From: Panacagrimonas sp965216805
GTDB lineage: Bacteria; Pseudomonadota; Gammaproteobacteria; Nevskiales; Nevskiaceae
NCBI RefSeq assembly: GCF_965216805.1
Contig: NZ_CBDCGN010000003.1
Span: 1,550,001 to 1,614,000 of the forward strand
Direction of reading: 5' to 3'
DNA: 64,000 nucleotides
This document shows, one piece after another, positions 15,817 to 23,633 of this stretch (the stretch's first letter is position 1; the number at the start of each line of letters is the position of its first letter). Under the pieces are notes generated by a model. That model was not told the origin of the DNA, did not search any database, and saw only the letters and a program-made list of their open reading frames with translations. The position numbers and the translations under genes were made by a program.

Positions 15817-16984
15817 AACCAAAACTGAAGCCTGGGCTGAAACCAGGGCCGATGTCGGAGCCCGGCGGCCGCGCGTGGGCGTGATGATCTCGTTCTCCGG
15901 CGACGGCGGTGTCGAGCGTATGGTCACCCAGTTGTGCGCGGAATTCGTGCACCACGTGGATGTGGATCTGCTGGCCCTGAAGATCGAAGGCGGCCACGCA
16001 CAGCGCATCCCCACCGCGGTGAATCTGATGCGCCTGGATGCGCGCCATGCCTGGACCAGCGTGGGCGAGGTCGCGCGCTATCTACGCCAGGTGCAGCCCG
16101 ATGCGCTGCTGGTGGCCAAGGACCGCGCCGGCCGTGCGGCGCTGGCGGCGCGTCGCCGTGCCGGGGTGCCGGTGCCGGTGTTCATCCGCCTGGGCACCAA
16201 CCTGTCGGCCGCGCTAAGCCGCAAGGATGCCTTCAGCCGCTGGTTGCGGACGCGGCCGATGCGCAAACGCTATCCCGAGGCCGATGGCGTCATCGCGGTA
16301 TCCGAGGGCGTGCGCCAGGACACCATCGCGGTCACCGGAATGCCGGCCGATCGCGTGCAGGTGATCCGCAATCCGGTGATCACCGCGCAACTGGCCGAAC
16401 AGGCGGCGCAGTCAGCGCCGCATCCCTGGCTGGCCGACAAGACGCTGCCGGTGATTGTCGGCATGGGGCGGCTGACCCGGCAGAAGGATTTCCTCACCCT
16501 GCTGCGCGCGTTCGCCGCGCTGCAGGACGCCGTGCCTTCGCGGCTGATCCTGCTCGGCGATGCGCCCAACCCAGAGTACCGGCAGCGCCTGCAACGGTGC
16601 GCCGCCGAGCTGGGCGTCAGCCAGCGTCTGCTATTACCCGGCTTCCAGACCAATCCTTACGCCTGGCTCGCGCGCGCCGACCTGTTCGTGCTGTCCTCGG
16701 CCTGGGAGGGTTCGCCCAACGCGCTGACCGAGGCCCTGGCGCTGGGTATTCCCTGCGTGTCCACCGACTGTCCCAGCGGACCGGCCGAGATTCTGGACGG
16801 CGGCCGCTACGGCGCTCTGGTGACGGTGGGCGACCATGCGGGCATGGCGCGCGCCATGGCGGACACCCTGGCGGACCCGCTGCCGACTGACCTGCTGCGA
16901 CAGGCGGTGAGCGAATACCGCGCAGACTGGAGCGCGCAGCGTTACCTTGCGCACATGGGCCTGGTTCCTTTCCACCGCCGATGA
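15809..16984 (+). CDS. Glycosyltransferase, GT4 family
   Basis: 391 residues, GT-B fold. The N-terminal acceptor domain starts with VGVMISFSGDGGVERM, and the C-terminal nucleotide-sugar domain holds IVGMGRLTRQKDFLTLLRAF and the ExxGxPNALTEALA-type motif (SAWEGSPNALTEALALGIP). It transfers a sugar in LPS or exopolysaccharide synthesis; donor and acceptor are not predictable. It overlaps asnB by 8 bases and the next glycosyltransferase by 4 (ATGA), so the three are translationally coupled. The first 20 residues form a Thr/Glu/Ala-rich extension that may be poorly conserved. Confidence 0.88.
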   Translation: MSETKTEAWAETRADVGARRPRVGVMISFSGDGGVERMVTQLCAEFVHHVDVDLLALKIEGGHAQRIPTAVNLMRLDARHAWTSVGEVARYLRQVQPDALLVAKDRAGRAALAARRRAGVPVPVFIRLGTNLSAALSRKDAFSRWLRTRPMRKRYPEADGVIAVSEGVRQDTIAVTGMPADRVQVIRNPVITAQLAEQAAQSAPHPWLADKTLPVIVGMGRLTRQKDFLTLLRAFAALQDAVPSRLILLGDAPNPEYRQRLQRCAAELGVSQRLLLPGFQTNPYAWLARADLFVLSSAWEGSPNALTEALALGIPCVSTDCPSGPAEILDGGRYGALVTVGDHAGMARAMADTLADPLPTDLLRQAVSEYRADWSAQRYLAHMGLVPFHRR

Positions 16985-18063
16985 TGCACGCCGTCCGCAG
17001 TTTGCAGGTCATCGCCAGTCCGCGCATGGGCGGCGCCGAAACCAGCTTCCAGCGTATTGCCACGGCCTTGCAGCACGCGGGCAACCCGGTCATGGCGGCG
17101 GTCCGCCAGGGCTCGGAACTGGCGCGCCTGCTCGACGGCGAACTGCCGCTATGCAGTCTGCCGATGCGCAATTTCGTGGACCTCGCCAGCATCCGTGCGA
17201 TCCGCCAGGCCGCCCTGGCGCACGGTGCGCAGGTGATCCAGAGCTGGGCCTCGCGCGCCACCTGGCTGACCCGCGCGCCGCCGGGAGTCGTCCACGTCGC
17301 GCGCCTGGGCGGCTACTACAAGTTGCGCTATTTCCGCCACGCCGACGGCTGGATTGCCAACACCCGCGGACTGCGCGACTGGATGGTCGGCAAGGGCTTT
17401 CCGCCCAACCGGGTGGAATGGATCAACAACTTCGTGCCCGAACTACCAGCCGGCACAGTGCCCTCGGTGAGCCACGAGTCGCTGGGCATTCCGGTGGAGG
17501 CGCTGCTGGTGGTGTCGATGGGACGCTTCATCGACAAGAAGGGTTTTCCGGACCTGCTGGCCGCGTTCGCACGGCTGCCGGCCCGTATCCGCGATCGGCC
17601 GGTGCACCTGCTGCTGATCGGCGACGGCCCGATGATGGCGGAGCTGCGTGCGGGCAGCAGCGCCCTGGAGCCGCGTGTGCACTTCACCGGCTGGCTGGAG
17701 CAGCCGCTGCCGGTGATCGCGATGGCCGACCTGTTCGTGTGTCCGTCGCGGGTGGAGCCGCTCGGCAACGTGGTGCTGGAAGCCTGGAGCCAGGGCGTGG
17801 CGGTGGTGTGTACCGAGACCGCCGGCGGCACCGAGCTGATCCACAGCGGCGACACCGGCCTGTTGTGTCCGACTCAGGACGTGCCGCGCATGGCTGCCGC
17901 GATGCAGCGCGTGCTCGGCGATGCATCGCTGCGCGCCGCACTGGCCGGCAACGGCCTGCACCACTACCGGCATCGCTACGGAGAGCGCAAGACCTTGGAA
18001 TCGACGCTGGATTTCTACCGGCGTCTACAAGGCATGACACCGGCTACGCGGCTGCGGCATTGA
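16981..18063 (+). CDS. Glycosyltransferase, GT4 family
   Basis: 360 residues from the ATG at 16981, which overlaps the preceding stop as ATGA; a second ATG follows directly. GT-B signatures are SPRMGGAETSFQRIA at the N-terminus, VSMGRFIDKKGFPDLLAAF near residue 178 and the donor motif CPSRVEPLGNVVLEAWSQG near 256. A LPS core or O-chain sugar transferase is likely. It ends the plus-strand glycan run; 22 bases later the convergent GT4 gene ends on the other strand. Confidence 0.88.
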   Translation: MMHAVRSLQVIASPRMGGAETSFQRIATALQHAGNPVMAAVRQGSELARLLDGELPLCSLPMRNFVDLASIRAIRQAALAHGAQVIQSWASRATWLTRAPPGVVHVARLGGYYKLRYFRHADGWIANTRGLRDWMVGKGFPPNRVEWINNFVPELPAGTVPSVSHESLGIPVEALLVVSMGRFIDKKGFPDLLAAFARLPARIRDRPVHLLLIGDGPMMAELRAGSSALEPRVHFTGWLEQPLPVIAMADLFVCPSRVEPLGNVVLEAWSQGVAVVCTETAGGTELIHSGDTGLLCPTQDVPRMAAAMQRVLGDASLRAALAGNGLHHYRHRYGERKTLESTLDFYRRLQGMTPATRLRH

Positions 18064-18085
18064 GGCCGATCCTGGCCTGGCGACG

Positions 18086-19168
18086 CTACCCGCCGCCGAG
18101 CAACTCCCGATACACCGCCAGATTGCCGTCGACCATCGCGTCCACCGAAAACTCCTGCTCGATGCGGTCGCGGCCCTGCGCGCCAAGCTGGCGCCGACGG
18201 TCCGGATCGGCGACCAGTGTGGCCAGGGCGGCCGTCCAGGCGTCGACGTCGCCGGGTTCCACCAGCACGCCGGTGACACCGTCGCGCACCGCCTCGGGCA
18301 AGCCGCCGGCACGGCTGGCGATCACCGGCACGCTGGCGGCGGCGGCCTGCAGCAGGGACACGCCCAGGCCTTCCATCCACGCCGGATGCGCCACCAGATC
18401 CAGGCAGCCGAGCCAGCGCGGCAGATCCGCACGAAAGCCAGCGAAGCGCACGATGCCATCCAGTTCGGCAGCCTCGCGCTCGAGCTTTTCGCGCAGGGCG
18501 CCCTGGCCGAAGCAGATCACCCGCACGCGCTCGCGCTGCGGCAACTGACGCAGCGCGCGGAACAGCACGCGATGTCCCTTGCGCTCGATCAGCTGCGCGA
18601 TCACGCCGATCAGCACCGCATCCTCGGGGACGCCGAACTGTACGGCGAAGTCCGCGCGTGTCTGCGGCTGCTGCCAGGCCCTGGGGTCCAGGCTGGAGCG
18701 CACTACGCACAGCTTGCCGGCGGGCACACCCTGCGCCGCAAGGACTTCGGCAATGCCGTGCGAGATCGCGATGATCCGATCATGCAGGCGGTACTTGAGT
18801 GCGGACCACCAACGCGGTTCGGGGTTGTCGACTCGCCGCGACAGCACACAGGGCAGGCCGGCCATCTGCACACCCCAGGCGCCCATGACGTCGGCGCCGC
18901 GGCGCGAGTGCAGATGCACCAGATCGGGCTTTTCTTCGGCCAGCAGCCGGCGCAGGCCGAAGGCGAAACCGACGTCGATGTCGCCGGCCCAGCAGCGCAG
19001 CGCACGCACCCGCACAGTGCTGCCGGCAAAGTGCTGGCCGATAACAGCGCCCGGGGTGCACACCAGCAGGTTGTCCACGCCGCGCTGTTGCAGCCCGTCG
19101 AGCAGATAGGCCACTTGCTGCGCGCCGCCGTAGAGATGGCGGCCGGTTTCGACGTGAACGATCTTCAT
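18086..19168 (-). CDS. Glycosyltransferase, GT4 family
   Basis: 360 residues. The N-terminus MKIVHVETGRHLYGGAQQ and the motifs IGVIAQLIERKGHRVLFRAL and HPAWMEGLGVSLLQAAAASVP mark a GT4 enzyme. It begins inside the stop codon of the GT9 gene (ATGA overlap at 19165-19168), so the two form a minus-strand operon. With hldE nearby, it probably adds a sugar to the LPS inner or outer core. Confidence 0.88.
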   Translation of the reverse strand: MKIVHVETGRHLYGGAQQVAYLLDGLQQRGVDNLLVCTPGAVIGQHFAGSTVRVRALRCWAGDIDVGFAFGLRRLLAEEKPDLVHLHSRRGADVMGAWGVQMAGLPCVLSRRVDNPEPRWWSALKYRLHDRIIAISHGIAEVLAAQGVPAGKLCVVRSSLDPRAWQQPQTRADFAVQFGVPEDAVLIGVIAQLIERKGHRVLFRALRQLPQRERVRVICFGQGALREKLEREAAELDGIVRFAGFRADLPRWLGCLDLVAHPAWMEGLGVSLLQAAAASVPVIASRAGGLPEAVRDGVTGVLVEPGDVDAWTAALATLVADPDRRRQLGAQGRDRIEQEFSVDAMVDGNLAVYRELLGGG

Positions 19169-20193
19169 CGGTGCTGGAGTAGTTCGCGCGCCGCGGCGGC
19201 GACGCGCGCCGGCGTCAGGCCGCGCAGGCAGTCCCAGGTTCCGCCGCAGGTCGGATGGCGCCGGCAGGGCGCGCAGGGCAGGGCGTCGTACATCACCCGC
19301 AAGGGGCTGTCGGCGCCGCGGGTGTAAGGACAGGTGGAGCCGAACAGCGCCAAGGTCGGTCGTTGCACGGCGATGCCGATATGAGTCAGGCCGGTGTCGA
19401 CACCGACGATCAGGGCGGCGCGTTCGAGCAGCGCCGGCAGCAACTCCAGCGGCGTGCGGCCCGCCAGGTTTACCGAGCCCGCTGGCAGTTGCGCGTGTAG
19501 CAGCTGGGCATCGTCGCGCTCGGCCGGGCCGCCAAAAATCACGCAGGGACCCCGCTGCAAGGGCACCAGCGCTTGTGCGAGTTGCGGCCAGTGCTCTGGC
19601 ATCCAGTGTTTCTGCGGGCGCGTGGTGTAGGGGCAGAACGCAATGTAGGGGCCGGGCAGACCTTGCTGTGCCAGCAGACTCAGCGCGCGCGCGCGCTGTT
19701 CGGCTGTGGGCTGCAGGTGTGGCGGGCCGGGATCCTGGCCGGTCAGTTGCTGCGCCAGATCACGATACTCGGAGCTGATGTCGTCGACGTTGCCGCCCTT
19801 GTCGAACAGGCGGTGGACCAGGAACGCACCGGGCTCCCTGGAGCGCAGGCCGATGCGGATATCGGCCGGTGCCATCCGCGCGAGCACGCGCGTCTTGAGC
19901 AGGCCCTGGGCATCGATCACCCAGTCGAACCTCGGTTCTGCGCGCAGCAGCCGGTGTGTCGCCCGCGCCCCGGCCAGCGAGTCGGTAGCGCCGGCTGGCA
20001 GCCGGATGAGTTGATCCACGCGTGCATCGCCCTGCAGCAGATCGGCCCAGCGCGACTGCAGCAGCCAGGCGATATGCGCTTGCGGGTATGCCTGTCTCAG
20101 GCCGGCCAGCAGCGAGGTGCAGAACACCACGTCGCCCAGTGCCGAGATGCGGACGATCAGGATGCGCCGCGGGGGCGGGGAAGCGAGCTTCAT
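19165..20193 (-). CDS. Glycosyltransferase family 9, LPS heptosyltransferase-like
   Basis: 342 residues from the ATG at 20193; the open frame continues upstream only as antisense of ilvE. The N-terminus RILIVRISALGDVVFCTSLL and the C-terminal IVGVDTGLTHIGIA followed by FGSTCPYTRG are GT9 signatures, closest in layout to heptosyltransferase I (WaaC). The substrate would be ADP-heptose, which needs HldE (21849-23279). It is the first gene of a two-gene minus-strand operon, divergent from ilvE with only 75 bases between them. Confidence 0.88.
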   Translation of the reverse strand: MKLASPPPRRILIVRISALGDVVFCTSLLAGLRQAYPQAHIAWLLQSRWADLLQGDARVDQLIRLPAGATDSLAGARATHRLLRAEPRFDWVIDAQGLLKTRVLARMAPADIRIGLRSREPGAFLVHRLFDKGGNVDDISSEYRDLAQQLTGQDPGPPHLQPTAEQRARALSLLAQQGLPGPYIAFCPYTTRPQKHWMPEHWPQLAQALVPLQRGPCVIFGGPAERDDAQLLHAQLPAGSVNLAGRTPLELLPALLERAALIVGVDTGLTHIGIAVQRPTLALFGSTCPYTRGADSPLRVMYDALPCAPCRRHPTCGGTWDCLRGLTPARVAAAARELLQHR

Positions 20194-20199
20194 CCAACA

Positions 20200-20205
20200 T
20201 ATAAT
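20200..20205 (+). promoter_or_regulatory. Perfect -10 box upstream of ilvE
   Basis: TATAAT at 20200-20205, with no recognisable -35 box or TGn extension. Transcription would start near 20212, directly at the 5' side of the hairpin 20213-20232. The region is shared with the divergent GT9 gene. Confidence 0.5.
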
Positions 20206-20212
20206 AGGGTTC

Positions 20213-20239
20213 GCCCGCCTCTCCCGGCGGGCTTTGTTT
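20213..20239 (+). terminator. Intrinsic terminator-like hairpin in the ilvE leader
   Basis: GCCCGCC (20213-20219) and GGCGGGC (20226-20232) pair around TCTCCC and are followed by TTTGTTT, the form of a rho-independent terminator on the plus strand. No plus-strand gene ends nearby, so it may act as a 5'-end attenuator or mRNA stabiliser for ilvE. Confidence 0.6.
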
Positions 20240-20268
20240 ACTCCAGCTAGAGCCAAGGAACACCCTTT

Positions 20269-21192
20269 ATGACAACGATGGCCGACCGCGACGGCTGGAT
20301 CTGGTACGACGGCGAGATGCGCCCCTGGCGCGACTGCACGACCCATGTCCTGACCTACACCCTGCATTACGGCGTCGGCTGTTTTGAGGGCGTGCGCGCT
20401 TACCAGACCCCACAGGGCACCGCCATTTTCCGCCTGCAGGAACATACCCAGCGGCTGTTCAACTCGGCCAAGATCCTGGGCATGAAGATGCCCTTCAGCC
20501 AGGGTGAGCTCAACGAAGCGCAGCTCGAAGTGCTGCGCCGCAATGGTCTGAAGGAAGCGTACCTGCGTCCCATGGTGTTCTACGGGGCCGAGGGCATGGG
20601 CCTGCGTGCGGACAATCTGAGGACCCACGTGATCGTCGCCGCCTGGACCTGGGGCGCCTACCTGGGTGCGGACAACATGGAACGCGGCATCCGCGTCAAG
20701 ACCTCCAGCTTCCAGCGCAACTACGTCAACAGCTCGATGGCGCGCGCCAAGGCCAACGGCAACTACATCAACTCCATGCTGGCGCTCAACGAAGTGCTGC
20801 GCGACGGCTACGACGAGGCGATCACCCTGGACACCAGTGGCCACGTTGCCGAGGGCAGTGCCGAGAACATCTTCATCATCCAGCGCGGCGAGATCCACAC
20901 GCCGGACCTGAACGCCTGTCTGGACGGCATTACCCGCCGCACCGTGATGCAGCTGGCGGCCGATCACGGCTACAAGGTCACCGAGCGCCGCATCACCCGC
21001 GACGAGCTGTATTGCTGCGACGAGGCCTTCTTCACCGGTACCGCCGCCGAGGTCACGCCCATCCGCGAAGTAGACAATCGACCGGTCGGCGACGGTGGCC
21101 GGGGTCCGATCACCGCCAAGCTGCAGGCGGCCTATCTGGATCTGGTCAAGGGACGCAACGAGAAGTACGCGGAATGGCTCAGCCATACCTGA
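20269..21192 (+). CDS. ilvE: Branched-chain amino acid aminotransferase
   Basis: 307 residues, class IV PLP aminotransferase. It performs the last transamination to valine, leucine and isoleucine with glutamate. Visible marks are HYGVGCFEGVRAYQT near residue 35, the region of the PLP lysine (MARAKANGNYINSMLA near 160), EGSAENIFI near 197 and TGTAAEVTPI near 258. AAGGA at 20255-20259 lies upstream; a second ATG at 20278 is possible. It stands at the edge of the LPS region but is a housekeeping gene. A likely hairpin-controlled leader precedes it. Confidence 0.96.
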   Translation: MTTMADRDGWIWYDGEMRPWRDCTTHVLTYTLHYGVGCFEGVRAYQTPQGTAIFRLQEHTQRLFNSAKILGMKMPFSQGELNEAQLEVLRRNGLKEAYLRPMVFYGAEGMGLRADNLRTHVIVAAWTWGAYLGADNMERGIRVKTSSFQRNYVNSSMARAKANGNYINSMLALNEVLRDGYDEAITLDTSGHVAEGSAENIFIIQRGEIHTPDLNACLDGITRRTVMQLAADHGYKVTERRITRDELYCCDEAFFTGTAAEVTPIREVDNRPVGDGGRGPITAKLQAAYLDLVKGRNEKYAEWLSHT

Positions 21193-21234
21193 GCGCGCGC
21201 TAAGCTTGGGCCCGGAGTCGTCCCGGAACACGCC

Positions 21235-21852
21235 ATGACTGCCGTGCCCAAGCCGCGAACGAGCGAAACCGAATACCTCGCGCTGGAGCGCGCCTCGCGC
21301 GAGCGCAAGTGCGAATGGGTCAATGGCGAGATGTACGCCATGACCGGCGCGAGCTATCCCCATAACGTCGTCACCGCCAATCTGGCCGCCGCGGTCCATG
21401 CCCGCCTGCGTGGCAAGCCTTGTCGGGTGGTATCGCAAGACCTGCGCACGCGCGTGGACCAGAGCCGCCTCTACACGTATCCCGACGTGCTGATCGTGTG
21501 CGGCTCGCCGCAGTTCATCGACGGCGAACACGACACCCTGACCAACCCGTCGGCGATCTTCGAAGTGTTGTCGCCGTCCACCGAATCCTGGGATCGCGGC
21601 GGCAAGTTCCGGCACTACCAGCGCATCGAGTCGCTGGCCGAGTACGTGCTGCTCTCGCAAACCGCGCCGCAGGTCGAAGTGTTCCGCCGCGGCCAGGGGC
21701 ACTGGGCGTACGAACTGATCGAAGGCCTGGACCAGGTGCTGCGCCTGAGCACCGGTGGAGTGGAGATCGCGCTGGCCGACATCTACGACGGCGTGGACGT
21801 GAATGTGGACGTGGAAGCTGCCGCCATGCCGGCACCGCCCGCAAGTTCGTGA
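21235..21852 (+). CDS. Uma2-family putative endonuclease (DUF820)
   Basis: 205 residues. The Uma2/DUF820 fold is restriction-endonuclease-like. The PD-(D/E)xK-type pieces are YPDVLIVCG near residue 81 (Asp) and AIFEVLSPSTESWDRGGKFRHYQ near 103-125 (Glu and Lys). Members are abundant in cyanobacteria and scattered elsewhere; their role is unknown, with mobile-element or defence links proposed. It overlaps hldE by four bases (GTGA), an odd pairing that probably reflects insertion upstream of hldE. The protein has a C-terminal Val/Asp/Ala-rich tail. Confidence 0.82.
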   Translation: MTAVPKPRTSETEYLALERASRERKCEWVNGEMYAMTGASYPHNVVTANLAAAVHARLRGKPCRVVSQDLRTRVDQSRLYTYPDVLIVCGSPQFIDGEHDTLTNPSAIFEVLSPSTESWDRGGKFRHYQRIESLAEYVLLSQTAPQVEVFRRGQGHWAYELIEGLDQVLRLSTGGVEIALADIYDGVDVNVDVEAAAMPAPPASS

Positions 21853-23279
21853 ACCAGGTTCCCGATTTCTCAGAAATCCGCCTGCTGGTCGCGGGCGACG
21901 TCATGCTGGACCGCTACTGGTCCGGCCCCACCCAGCGCATCTCGCCGGAAGCGCCGGTGCCGGTGGTGCGCGTGGGCAAGGACGAATCCCGTCCCGGCGG
22001 CGCCGCCAACGTCGCACTCAACCTGGCGGCGCTGGGCGCGCGCGTGGACCTGATCGGCGTGGTCGGCCGCGATGCGCCGGCTGCGAGTCTGGCCGCGCAA
22101 TTGCGGCAGGTGGGCGTGGAACCCAGGTTTCTCGAATCGCCCAAGCTGCCCACCATCACCAAGCTGCGCGTGCTGTCGCGCAATCAGCAGGTGATCCGCC
22201 TGGATTTCGAAGAGTCCTACGCCACCGATGGCGCGTTCGATCGCGCGCAACTGATCGAACGCTTCACGCTGCAGCTCGCCGACGTGCAGGCCGCGGTGCT
22301 GTCGGACTACGCCAAGGGCACTTTGCGCGACGCGCCGGCCCTGATCGCGCAGGCACGTGCGCTGAACAAGCCGGTCGTGGTCGATCCCAAGGGTCGCGAC
22401 TTCACGCCCTATCGCGGCGCCACCCTGCTCACCCCCAACATGGGCGAGTTCGAAGCGATCGTCGGCGCCTGCGCGGACGACAACGATGTGGTCGGCAGGG
22501 GCGCACGCCTGCTCACCGACCTGCAACTGCAGGCCCTGCTGATCACCCGCAGCGAGCGCGGCATGACCCTGCTGCGACCCGGGCATCCGCCGCTGCATCT
22601 GCCCACGGTGGCGCGTGAAGTGTTCGACGTCACCGGCGCTGGCGACACCGTCATCGCCGCGCTCGCCGCCGCCATCGCGGTCGGCGAAGACCTCGCCGAC
22701 GCCGTGCGCCTGGCCAATCTCGCCGCCGGCATCGTGGTCGGCAAGCTCGGCACCGCCAGTGCCTCACGTCTGGAGCTGGAAGCGGCGCTGCACCAACCCG
22801 CCGCCGGCGAAGAAGCCCTGGTCAGCGAGGCACAACTATTGCTGCGCGTGCAGCGCCTGCGCGAACGCGGCCAGCGAGTGGTGATGACCAACGGCTGTTT
22901 CGATCTGCTGCATGTCGGCCATGTGCGCTACCTGGAAGCGGCACGACGTCTTGGCGATACCCTGATCGTCGCCGTCAACGAAGATGATTCCGTGCGACGC
23001 CTGAAAGGTGCGAACCGGCCCGTCAACACCTGCGCCGACCGCATGCGCGTGCTCGCCGCGTTGCGCTGCGTCGATCACGTGGTTGCGTTTTCCGAAGACA
23101 CCCCTGCACGCCTGATCGGTCAGGTGCTGCCCGACGTGCTGGTCAAGGGCGGCGACTATCTGCCCGAGCAGATCGCCGGCTTCGACGCGGTCAAGGCCAA
23201 TGGCGGCGAGGTGGTGGTGCTGGACTTCCACCAGGGTTATTCCACCACCGGCATGCTGGCGCGCAGCGCGTCGGTGTGA
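21849..23279 (+). CDS. hldE: Bifunctional D-glycero-beta-D-manno-heptose-7-P kinase / -1-P adenylyltransferase
   Basis: 476 residues from the GTG at 21849, overlapping the Uma2 stop. The N-terminal ribokinase-like domain (LLVAGDVMLDRYWSG, catalytic VTGAGDT near residue 260) phosphorylates heptose-7-phosphate at C1. The C-terminal nucleotidyltransferase domain (TNGCFDLLHVGHVRYL, HxGH near 354-357) forms ADP-heptose. The product feeds LPS inner-core synthesis and the GT9 enzyme at 19165-20193. Length and domain order are those of the fused HldE/RfaE. The GTG start and overlap suggest translational coupling to the Uma2 gene. Confidence 0.95.
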   Translation: MNQVPDFSEIRLLVAGDVMLDRYWSGPTQRISPEAPVPVVRVGKDESRPGGAANVALNLAALGARVDLIGVVGRDAPAASLAAQLRQVGVEPRFLESPKLPTITKLRVLSRNQQVIRLDFEESYATDGAFDRAQLIERFTLQLADVQAAVLSDYAKGTLRDAPALIAQARALNKPVVVDPKGRDFTPYRGATLLTPNMGEFEAIVGACADDNDVVGRGARLLTDLQLQALLITRSERGMTLLRPGHPPLHLPTVAREVFDVTGAGDTVIAALAAAIAVGEDLADAVRLANLAAGIVVGKLGTASASRLELEAALHQPAAGEEALVSEAQLLLRVQRLRERGQRVVMTNGCFDLLHVGHVRYLEAARRLGDTLIVAVNEDDSVRRLKGANRPVNTCADRMRVLAALRCVDHVVAFSEDTPARLIGQVLPDVLVKGGDYLPEQIAGFDAVKANGGEVVVLDFHQGYSTTGMLARSASV

Positions 23280-23633
23280 GGCTTCCGCCCGCGCGGTGGC
23301 GCGCGCTGTGCCCGATGAACTGGAGGCCTGTCATTCTGAGCATTGCGAAGGGTCTTGTGGCCGATCGGTGCGCCGCTCTGTGAGTGGATGCAAGTGCTTC
23401 GTCCGCCGCTTCGCGGTCACTTCGTTGAGCGTGACGGTTCCCCGTGTCCGTGCCGAGTTCATGGAGAGAACAGCATGCCGGCGCCGACGCGATCGGCGCA
23501 TCGTCTGATGACGGCAAGATGACGAAAGCATGTCTGCTGACGCGCAGCCGCCGTCCAGTTTTCATCGTTGCTTCATTAACGCGTCAACCACCCCGGCCAT
23601 CCTTGACTGATTCAAGGGCATGGGAGTCAGGGG
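23280..23633. other. Intergenic region with a repeat fragment upstream of the TonB receptor
   Basis: No gene is seen in 354 bases. At 23331 the stretch CATTCTGAGCATTGCGAAGG resembles the left arm of the hairpin repeat at 39671-39752 but lacks a clean right arm. A possible Pho-box-like direct repeat lies at 23559-23576. There is no obvious terminator after hldE. Confidence 0.55.
23559..23576 (+). promoter_or_regulatory. Pho-box-like direct repeat
   Basis: Two TCAT cores (23562-23565 and 23573-23576) lie exactly 11 bases apart within TTTTCATCGTTGCTTCAT, the spacing of PhoB half-sites. About 10 of 18 positions match the Pho consensus. It precedes a TonB receptor and a secreted phosphatase. Confidence 0.25.

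Noticed and set aside
20194..21702. Upstream extension of the GT9 gene to an 845-residue protein
   Set aside because: The extra part is the antisense of ilvE and the start of the Uma2 gene; the GT9 domain begins cleanly at the ATG at 20193.
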